Source: an uncultured Bacteroidales bacterium (lineage in GTDB: Bacteria > Bacteroidota > Bacteroidia > Bacteroidales > Bacteroidaceae). From it: DNA of 64,000 bases. Made by a program: the position numbers and the translations under genes. This document shows, in pieces, positions 32,168 through 41,500 of the stretch. The stretch lies in assembly GCA_902768125.1 (NCBI GenBank), contig CACXKA010000002.1, positions 1 through 64,000 of the forward strand. Direction: 5' to 3'. The notes beneath the pieces are model-generated. The model made no database searches. It was not told where the DNA came from and was given only the letters and a program-made list of their open reading frames with translations. The first letter of the stretch is position 1, and each line of letters begins with the position of its first letter.

Positions 32168-34506
32168 AAACGTTACGACACATAATATATATATGTATAG
32201 CTTGCCTCTTTGTGGCTTGCTCCACCACTGACCATCTGCCAGAGGGGGAGAAACTCTATACGGGTGTGAAGAAGATGAAGGTGCAAGGACAGAAAGGAAC
32301 CCCTGCTGAAGATGTGGCTGTGACGGAAGTGAAAGCGGCGTTGGCATACAAGCCCAATGGCTCCCTCTTGGGCAGTTCTTCCAAGCGAAGCCCTCTGCAG
32401 GTGGGACTCTGGATTTATAATGCCTATGTAGATAAGCCCCGAAAGGGATTCAACAAGTGGATGTTCAACTCCTTTGCAGGCACACCTGTCACCATTTCCA
32501 GCGTGTCGCCTGAGACGCGTACCAAAGTGGCAACCAACATCTTGCAGAACTACGGTTATTTCCGTGGAAATGTGGATTACACCCTCATTGACCAGAAGAA
32601 CCCTCGCAAGCAACGCATTGCCTACGACATCCATTTGGGTGAGCCTTATCTCTATGACAGCATCCGCTATGCTTTCCGCGATAGCATACAGGACAGCATC
32701 ATTCATGCTACAGAGAAGGAGGCATACCTTCATCAAGGTGACCAGTTCTCCACACTCAACCTCACCAACGAGAAAGATCGCATCGTGAGTGCTTTCCGCA
32801 ACAATGGCTTGTATTATTATCGTCCTGATTACATCAATTACTTTGCCGATTCCACCAACATCCCTTATCGGGTGAAGTTGCTGGTGGTGCCTGATTTGGA
32901 TGTGCCTGACTACGCATCTCGTCAATTCTATTTCGGCAATACCAGTGTGTATATCCGTAAGAGCCGCACCAGAACGGCGGGTCAACGACGTCGTAGAAAT
33001 GGTGAGTCAGAGGTGTTTGATGATTCCATTCAGCGTCGTCGGCTGAAGATTGCTTATCAAGGTGAGAAAATCCCGATCGCTCCACGTGTGGTGATGAAGA
33101 ACTTCAAGTTCCATTCTCGCCAGATGTTCAATCAATCCAGTGTGGATCAGACGTTGACCAACCTACATCGCATGGATATCTTCTCAAATGTCAGGCTTGC
33201 CTTCACCCCTCGTGACACCACCAGTTTGAATGACACTATTGACACGCGCATTGACCTGACGATGGACCAACTGATTGATGCTGAGTGTGATTTCAGCTTC
33301 ACCCATAAGTCCAACTCTCAGATTGGTCCTGCAGGAGGTGTCACTGTCTCCAAGCGTAATGCGTTCCGTCATGGCGAGACTTTGTCGGTGGGCGTTCGAG
33401 GCAGTTATGAATGGACCACAAGGAAAATGTATGGGGAAGAAGAACGCGTCAATTCCTATCTGGCGGCACTCGACGTCTCTCTGTCTTATCCTTGGATTGC
33501 GTTCCCCTGGCTCAACAAGCGTTTCTACAAATACCCTACCTCTACAGAATTCAAGGTGACTTTGGAGCAACGAAAACGAGCATACTACTATCGTTTGATG
33601 TCCTCCACGATTGAGGCGACTTACGATTTCCAGACGTCCCGTTCATGGAGCCACAAGTTGACTCCTCTGACGGTCACTTACAATAAGATGCAGAATACGA
33701 CGGACCGTTTTGATTCCATCTATTTTTTCAATCAAGCCCTCTATGTGTCTCTGCAAGATGTGTTCATTCCTGCACAGCAATACACCATCACTTACGACAA
33801 CACGTGGAACAACCGCATTCGTCATACGATGCACTTTGAGGGAACGGTGAAGCAGTCATCTAACTTCCTCAACCTCACCAACGCTATACTGGGATTTAAT
33901 TACTATCAAAAGGACAAGAAGCTGCTCTCCACGCCTTATTCGCAGTTCCTTAAGTTCAATTTCCAACTCAAGAACATCTTCCACATCACAGAGAAGACCT
34001 CTATCGCCACTCGTATACAACTGGGCGTTATTTGGTCATACGGAAACTCTGATTATGCACCCTACAGCGAACTCTTCTATGTGGGTGGTGCCAACAGTAT
34101 CCGAGCCTTCTCCATTCGTAGCATTGGACCTGGACGTTTCCGCGATGACTATTTGGGCATCTATTTGGCTCAAACGGGTGATGTGAAGTTGGAAATGAAT
34201 GCTGAGTATCGTTTCCCCATCATCAATGCCTTCCAAGGAGCACTCTTTGTCGATGCCGGCAATGTGTGGCTCATGCGTGATGATGCCTATCAGGTGGGAG
34301 GCAAGTTAGGTGATGGCGGTTTCTTCAATACGATGGCTGTCGGCACAGGTTGCGGACTTCGTTACGATCTCGACTTTCTCATCCTGCGTCTTGACTTGGG
34401 TGTAGGAATCCATTTGCCTTACGATACTGGCAAATCCACTTATTACAACATTCCAAGGTTCAAGGACTCTATGACGGTTCACTTCGCGGTGGGATACCCC
34501 TTCTAA
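32164..34506 (+). CDS. tamL: TamL: lipoprotein TamA/BamA-like outer-membrane protein
   Basis: A 780-residue Omp85-family protein. It has a lipoprotein signal with lipobox LFVAC (Cys at about residue 19), which distinguishes Bacteroidetes TamL from proteobacterial TamA. POTRA-like domains cover about residues 40-330, and a 16-stranded-barrel region runs to the C terminus with GGANSIRAFSIRSIGPG (barrel motif) and the terminal strand MTVHFAVGYPF ending in Phe. It acts with TamB in outer-membrane assembly. The start overlaps the tamB stop. Its stop overlaps the convergent GH43 stop by 4 nt. Confidence 0.92.
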   Translation: MKTLRHIIYICIACLFVACSTTDHLPEGEKLYTGVKKMKVQGQKGTPAEDVAVTEVKAALAYKPNGSLLGSSSKRSPLQVGLWIYNAYVDKPRKGFNKWMFNSFAGTPVTISSVSPETRTKVATNILQNYGYFRGNVDYTLIDQKNPRKQRIAYDIHLGEPYLYDSIRYAFRDSIQDSIIHATEKEAYLHQGDQFSTLNLTNEKDRIVSAFRNNGLYYYRPDYINYFADSTNIPYRVKLLVVPDLDVPDYASRQFYFGNTSVYIRKSRTRTAGQRRRRNGESEVFDDSIQRRRLKIAYQGEKIPIAPRVVMKNFKFHSRQMFNQSSVDQTLTNLHRMDIFSNVRLAFTPRDTTSLNDTIDTRIDLTMDQLIDAECDFSFTHKSNSQIGPAGGVTVSKRNAFRHGETLSVGVRGSYEWTTRKMYGEEERVNSYLAALDVSLSYPWIAFPWLNKRFYKYPTSTEFKVTLEQRKRAYYYRLMSSTIEATYDFQTSRSWSHKLTPLTVTYNKMQNTTDRFDSIYFFNQALYVSLQDVFIPAQQYTITYDNTWNNRIRHTMHFEGTVKQSSNFLNLTNAILGFNYYQKDKKLLSTPYSQFLKFNFQLKNIFHITEKTSIATRIQLGVIWSYGNSDYAPYSELFYVGGANSIRAFSIRSIGPGRFRDDYLGIYLAQTGDVKLEMNAEYRFPIINAFQGALFVDAGNVWLMRDDAYQVGGKLGDGGFFNTMAVGTGCGLRYDLDFLILRLDLGVGIHLPYDTGKSTYYNIPRFKDSMTVHFAVGYPF

Positions 34507-35549
34507 CGGAAGTGTTTTTCCAATCGTTTGTATTCCTTCTTGGTGAGGCGCATGAAACTGCCGTGCTGAGGAGCGGTGACTCCTTGAATGTCAGCAGGGG
34601 AGTGGAAGCCCTTGAGGTATTCGTCGGTTTGGCAGATGCGGTAGTGCTTGGGACGGTCGCTGTATTGGATGTAAGCCACACGCCACCCTTTCTCTCCGAC
34701 AATCTGAAAGGCACTGCTGCCTTCGCATTTCTTGTTGCCCTCGAAACTCACAAAGTCGCTTTCATCGGGTTCTGGCCAAGGTCCTGTGAGACGGTCGGCT
34801 TTGGTTTGGAAGATACCCGGATGTCCTCCTTCTTTCTTGATGAGCATGTGATACTTGCCATCACTCTTCAGGTAGTTGATGTCTGCATCAATCGTGGCAT
34901 AGCCCCAATCGAAGAGGATGCGTGGCTTGGTGAGTTGGGTGAAGGTCTTGTCTGCATAGCTATACACCATTCGGTCGTACTTGTCATCTTCGTTGAAACT
35001 CCAAATGGAGTAGTAGATGAAGTAACCCCCTTTCTCACCATTCTTCCATACATAATCAGGGTCCCAGAAGATTTGGGGTGCCCATACACGGTTGATTTTG
35101 CTCCAGTCGGCAATGATGTCAGGACTTTCAGGGTCACAGAAGATTTCGTTGCCTTTGCGAAAATCAAAAGTGGTGGATGTCCAATGGATGAGGTCATCAC
35201 TCTTGAGGAGATTGATGCCGTAGTTGTACCACTGCTTGCTCTTGGCAACACACATATCGGTTGTCACCATCAGATAACCCTTTCCAGAATCCGACTTGCG
35301 ACACACATATGCATCACGTTGTCCTCCTTCGATGCCAGCCAACTTCTGTGCATCCATGATGGCTTTCCCTTCGTTGAGGTCGTGGTAGTGAAGTCCGTCG
35401 CGACTGAGGGCATAAGCGGTGAATTCACCATTGTCACTCATATGGCAGTAGAGATAGCCGTAGGTGCCCTTCTGGAGATTCTGGGCAGAAAGGTTGAAGC
35501 TCACACAACATACAAAAAAGAGTATTGCAAAATAGTTTAATGATTTCAT
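34503..35549 (-). CDS. Secreted GH43-like glycoside hydrolase
   Basis: A 348-residue protein with a signal peptide (LNYFAILFFVCCVSFNLSAQ) and a five-bladed-propeller pattern. LSRDGLHYHDLNEG, LLKSDDLIHWTSTTF, NRVWAPQIFWDPDY and YGFIYYS-like GYFIYYSIW match GH43/GH117-type enzymes, which release arabinose, xylose or galactose side chains. The WAPQIFWD segment is especially typical. No SusCD pair or regulator is adjacent, so the substrate cannot be inferred. It follows sprA by 38 bp across an AAATAGTAAATGG microrepeat. Confidence 0.8.
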   Translation of the reverse strand: MKSLNYFAILFFVCCVSFNLSAQNLQKGTYGYLYCHMSDNGEFTAYALSRDGLHYHDLNEGKAIMDAQKLAGIEGGQRDAYVCRKSDSGKGYLMVTTDMCVAKSKQWYNYGINLLKSDDLIHWTSTTFDFRKGNEIFCDPESPDIIADWSKINRVWAPQIFWDPDYVWKNGEKGGYFIYYSIWSFNEDDKYDRMVYSYADKTFTQLTKPRILFDWGYATIDADINYLKSDGKYHMLIKKEGGHPGIFQTKADRLTGPWPEPDESDFVSFEGNKKCEGSSAFQIVGEKGWRVAYIQYSDRPKHYRICQTDEYLKGFHSPADIQGVTAPQHGSFMRLTKKEYKRLEKHFR

Positions 35550-35587
35550 CAGTCGTTAAATAGTAAATGGTAAAATAGTAAATAGAA
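35550..35587. repeat. Microrepeat between sprA and the GH43 gene
   Basis: TTAAATAGTAAATGG, TAAAATAG and TAAATAG follow in tandem between the two minus-strand genes. Confidence 0.5.
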
Positions 35588-38500
35588 TTATCTCGTTAAT
35601 GAGAATTTCATGCTGACACCGAAGTCGGCAGTGGTGGTGGGGTAGGAGGATTGTGAGACAAGCGGCACATTGCGCTGCCAGTCGAGGAATCCTGTAAGAC
35701 TAAGGAGACGGCTGAAGGTGTAATCACCTGTGAGGGTGAATCTGTAAGCCGTAGCACCGCTGGTAGCCGTAGTCACAGCCGTCTGGATATTGCGGTTGAG
35801 GGCATTCTGCAGACGATAGGTGAAGCTTGCCTTCAGGTTGAGGTCGTGGCTCACTGTGCTGCGTGTGCGTGCATTGGTGTTAGTGGTTGTGGTCTCTTTC
35901 TTGTTCTTGGATTTCGACTTGGTTTTCCTGCTTTCGTTGCTCTGGATGCTCTTGGCACCAAAGAGACCGACATCCTTGATTTTGTAACCCATACCGACCT
36001 CGATGTCATTGGAGAAGTTCTCTGTGAGGGCAACGCTGGTCATGGAGAGGTTGAGGGTACGGGTCTTGTTGTATTTCACAGAGGCAGTCATTCCGCTGTT
36101 GAATCCCATATCGATACCGATGAGCGGCGAGAAGGACTCGTTGATGCTGACGGTGGATACATTGTACATTGATGATGGGATAGGGTTGCCAGTGGTGACA
36201 TCCTTGATGAATCCCCAACCATTCATGTACTCCATGAAATTGGAGTAGGAGTTGTAGGCACCAACAGAGTAAACGCTCTTGTAGGTATGATTGATGTTGA
36301 AGCTCTTGAAGTGGTCGGCAAACCATGGGGAGAGCTTGATCAGTCCACCGTATGAGAGGCTCCAGTTCGGCATGAGGCGAGAGATGGCAGGGAAGATGTC
36401 CAGCGGAGAAGAGATGGCATTGCCTCCACAATAGGCAGAGAGGAATGCGGGCACCATCACGTCGGCAGAGTAGAGTTCCACACCACCATTCTCTGGATTG
36501 TAGGTTTTTCCTGCCCATTCACTACCTGCCCTCTTGGGGTAGGTGACATTGGCATATCGTGCTTCGATGCGGCTCTTTATAATCGGCAGGTTCTTGAGGA
36601 ATTTCTCGAAGTGCTTTGAATGATAGTTGTTGTTGATGTTACCACCTGACTCGAATGCGGAACCGATAGAGATGACAGTCATGGAGAACGAACCGCTTTG
36701 CGTCGCAGGCATTCCCTCATACATGAACTGGATGCTTCGAGACTTATTGACAGTACGAGTGGCAGTGAGGTCAATCTTGAGGTCTTTGATAGGCTCCAGA
36801 GTGGCTTTCAGCTGGAGGTCTTCCATCGCTGCTGTTGTGGCAGGGGTGGTGATATTGCTGTCATTCTGCATGAGCCATCCGTGGCGTGCAGCCTTGTCGA
36901 TATAGCTGTCACCCACCGCTCCGAGGGCAAATGGAACACCAGGAGAGAGGATGCCGTCAATGTGCTTCTGTCCGAAAGCATCACCCACTTCTGTACGGAA
37001 TCCTGGCAGGGTGAGTGCATACGTGTTGCGATAGGAGATGCTGGCGTTGCGAACCATCATCAGTCCTCGTGCGAACACCTGTGCCGTCTTGTACCAAGAG
37101 AGTTCATCCAAAGGACGTTTTGCCACCACGTTGATCTTGATAGGGATGGTGTCTTGGTTCTTCACCTTGATGGTGTTGGCATCCACTTTCTTATATTTCA
37201 GCTTGTAGGTCTTTCCCTCAGCAGTTGTGGCACGCACAATGAGCCGCTTGGAGTTCTGGCTGTGCTTCACCTCCGTGCTGGTGGAGTCGTTAAGGGTCAC
37301 TTCTTTGGTGAATCCTCGGTTCTTCTTGCTGTTATCGTTCTTTGCCGTCTTGTTCTTACTGTCTTTATCGTTCTTGCTGTCTTTACTGTTCTTGCTGTCT
37401 TTACCGTTCTTGCCGTCGTCTTCTTTCTCTTCATCTCTTTCTTTGGCAGCAGTTCTGGCATTTCTGGTGGCAGTGTTACGGGTGTTGGTCGTACTCTTCT
37501 TGGTGTTACCTGAGAGTCGCTTGTCAGCATCGGCAAGGAACTTCCATTTCTTGTAGAGTGTGTCGAAGTTCAGACGACCATTGAGATTAACTGTACGCTG
37601 GGTGCTGACGGTGTTACCAAGTGATGTGCCGTCTTCCAGTTCTGTGCCTCGTGTCCAGTTGTAGTTAGCATTGTAGGTTCCATCAGCAGTAATCCAGTCG
37701 AAAATAGGAATCTTGTTGATAGGCACCTGATAAGAACCATTGAAGGTGCTGCGATAGGTGAGTGGACGTCCGAAAGAAGCCAAACTACGCTTCACTGAGT
37801 CTTTCCATATGGCATACTCATCGGGATAGAGGTGCTTGTTGACAATGACGTGTGGCTCCTCAATCTCTGCATGCGTGGAGGATGTCCACGACATCTTGAG
37901 TGCCTTGAAGATGTCCCACTTCACGGTCAAGTCTCGGTTCCATAAGATTTGGTCGGAGAAGATGACGGGCATCTTGGTACCTGCATCGATGTCACGCTCT
38001 TGGAACTCATAGTAGCTACGTGTGAGGTCGGTGTTGAACGAGATACTTTGAGGTAGCCACTGGAGGTTCTGTGCCTTGATGATGTCAAGCCACTTTGACT
38101 TTCCCTTCAGGTTCTTGAAAGGCTCCCATGCCTTGTACTTCGGTGCATAGTTGTAGCCGAGGTTGAGACGCCAGTTCTCTTCATTCTCATACACGGTGGT
38201 TTCGCCTGTCTTGTAGCGTTGGCTGTAACTATAGCTGAAATTGAAGTTGGCGGGGTCGTATGGCATCGGCTTGCGACTCTGTACATTTGATTTCCAGTTG
38301 GTGAGCGACAGATTCTTGTTCTTGACAATGCTCTCCGTGAGATTGCTCAGGGAATCGCGTGCAGCCTTGGTCTCACATTCATCGAGGGCATCCTTCAGCA
38401 GCATGTCGGTATCGAACGGATTGTACTTGGGCGAGATTTTCTGCCAAGAGTAAGAGTAGTAGAGTGGCAGGTTCATCTTCCATTTGTCGGGGAAGAACTT

Positions 38501-41500
38501 GCCCAGTTCGAATTGAGTGGTGACGCTCCACTCGTAGAGGTTGTCGTTGCGGCGTTGAGCCACCTTGTCTTCCAATCCGCCGAAACCTGCTGTCTCCACA
38601 TGGCCTGTTACGTTGACAGTACCGAGGTCGGACATCTGCACATTCAAGTTTCCTTGAGCTGCCCAACCGCCTTCGACGCTGTAGTCCTGCATGCGAAGTT
38701 CATTCACCCACACTTCTACATTGCTGGTGCGGCTTCCATTGTTGCGCACACCAATCATCATTGTCTTTACTTCTCCCAACGAAGGATTACCGATGATGCT
38801 CACCTTGTTGTTGGGGCGGTCTTTGTCATACTCGTAATAGAGTTGTGTGTAGCTGGCAGCACCGTTTGCCTTTGCCTTGTTGCGTTCGTGCTTCAAGTCG
38901 GTGAAAGTACTGAAGTCGATGTCGAGCATGTTCTCCTCTGGCCATACTGCCTTGCAACCTTGTGCGGTATAGGTGTCGTAGTGTCCCTCTGGGGTGAGCT
39001 TGAGAGGTATCTCGTATTCGTAATAGTTGCTCTTGTAGTCGCTACCCATTCGGATGAAGAGACTCATCTGGTTGTCTTTCAATTCTGTGTCACCCTCCAT
39101 TGCATTGGCGTGAACGAACATCTGCAGGTGCTTGTAGTTGCGGAAGTCCATGTTCATCGTCTTGTACACAGCTCGTGCATCACCTGATGCCAAGTTCTCG
39201 ACGGTGAGTGCTAAAGCCTGCTCATTCTCTTGTGAGAGCTGAGGCTGTGAGGGGTCGAGCACACGGGTGATGCCTGGAGGCAGCACATAGTTCACAGGGG
39301 TCTTGTCGTTGTTCTCCTCAATGTTGACGGCAGATGGCACGATGGTTCCGCTCACACTGGGCTTCTCGTTGGTGTAGAGGGCTTGGGTGTATGTGCGCCA
39401 TTCACCTTCCACCAAGTCGAGGTTGGCAAGACGCACCACGATAGGCTCTTCGAATCCTGTCATGTACATTCGCATGAAGCGGATGCTGGAGAAGTCGTTG
39501 ATGGTTCCCTCCTTGCTGTCATACTCATCCACAGGGATGCGGAACTGATACCAAGTGGCATTCTCTTTGTTTCCGTTGCGAAGTCCGACACTGGTTTCAC
39601 GAGAATCGACGATGTAGTTCCGACCTACCACCATATCTTGTGGACGGAGGCTGATGTGGTACTCATAGAAGTTCTCATACTCGTTCATCGTGTAGTCGGA
39701 GTTCACATCTTCTGCATCGGGCGTGCTCTTGTAGGCTGTTGAATATCGTTCACCAGTGCCACCACTGTTGGGTGAGTTGCCTTCTGGTGAGTTGATGTAC
39801 TTGTAGCGTTCGAGGATCGAAGTGTGAGCTGCGTCGTAGTCGCTGCCTCTGAAGTAGTGGTAGTCGTCACCTGCGGGGTCTTCGAAGATGGAGTCATAGG
39901 CAGCTGTACTCACCTTACCCTTCAAGGTATTGAGGTAATCAGCATAAATTCCATAAGAACGTTCCTCCACATCCGACAGACCATTCAAACCGATATCCTG
40001 CTTGGGACGAGCACCGCTTTCGTTCGAGAAGGAATAGACGACGGACTTTTCGCTGGGCACGCGTCCCCAGAGAGTTTCCACGTAGGTGGAGGCATTGTTG
40101 ACTGGCATACCGCTTTCATATGCCTTCTTACCATCTTTCAGCACATCCTCACTGATGTCACCCAAGTTGAAGTAGAGGTCGCCACCATATCGGCTGTCAT
40201 TCTTCGTGTAGATGAATGGGTCGAGCATCCAGAACTCAATGTACTGGACATTGCTGGCTTCAAAGTCGCTGAAATCCAGTTTCCTCATCATACCTCCCCA
40301 TCGCTTCTTGGGGTCGTTCAAATGAGCATTCTGATCCACGTCTGTGTCGAGGTTGTAGGGACCGCGCTCAGAAGGGTAGTAAGCCATGTTGAGGATTTCC
40401 AGCGTGTTGGCATCGCCTGTGTTGGTGTCTCGGTTCGGATAGACCTCGCGCACATAGACCTCACGCACATAGTGGTTAGACAGTTGATCCACATCTGACT
40501 TGATGTGGGCAGGCGTCATTGAAGAAGAACGACGAGTGAAGAGAGGGTCGATTCTATACCAAGCCAGTCGGGCACGGTTGTAACCATACTTCACATCGTT
40601 GGTGAGTTTACCATATTCCAAATGGGATGGGGTGGAAGCCAGCACCCATTCTTTCGGGTTGCTCACGCTATGTGGCAGTTTGGTGCGCTCAAAGTCATCC
40701 AAATAGGAAGCATTGCCTTGCGTGTCCTCTGAGGTGCCTGCTTTCAGTTGGGCATATTCACCTGTGAAAGAGATGCTGGAGGGAGCACTCAAATTGAGGA
40801 GTGGCAGCTTGTCGAGCATGTTGGTGAGCCATTGTGAGTTTTGTTTCCAGTTGATGTGGAAACCCCACATGGTGTTGTTCAGTGGTTCGCTACCCATTGT
40901 CACTTTTGAGGTAAGCGGTTTCTCCTTCACTCTCATAAAGGTACCACCGATGTTGAAGTTCTTGGAGAAATCATAATCCCAGTTCACACCTAACATTGTC
41001 TTGCGCATAAAGGAGAATGTGTCCATATCCTCCAAGCTGACACTTACATTCGTACCCGCATCAATAAGACTTTGGTTGATGATTTTGACCACACCATTGG
41101 AGTAATCGACACTATAGTCGGTGCCTTCTGTCAGGGTGACACCACCTGCCGTCACCTTCACGGAACCTGGAGCGATACCTCTGGTGCCGAGAGAGATTTC
41201 ACTACCGCTGGTTGCCTTGTATTCACCAGTCAGCGTGAACTTGTTCTTCTCGGCTATCTGTTTTGCCACCGTCTTGGTGGAGTCGTACAGTTGGTCGTAG
41301 CAATATTTGTCAGCTAAGTTGTCATCACCTAACTTCTGACGCAACCAATCGCCGAAAGGTTCCACCACAGGGAAGATGACACGACCTGACTGTGCCTGGA
41401 TGGTGTAGCCCTCGATAAAGTCAAATCTACCGTTCGGATTGGTCTTCTGGTTGTCATCCAATCGGTCGAGGTTCATCATCTTCAGCAGGGTGGTTTGCTT

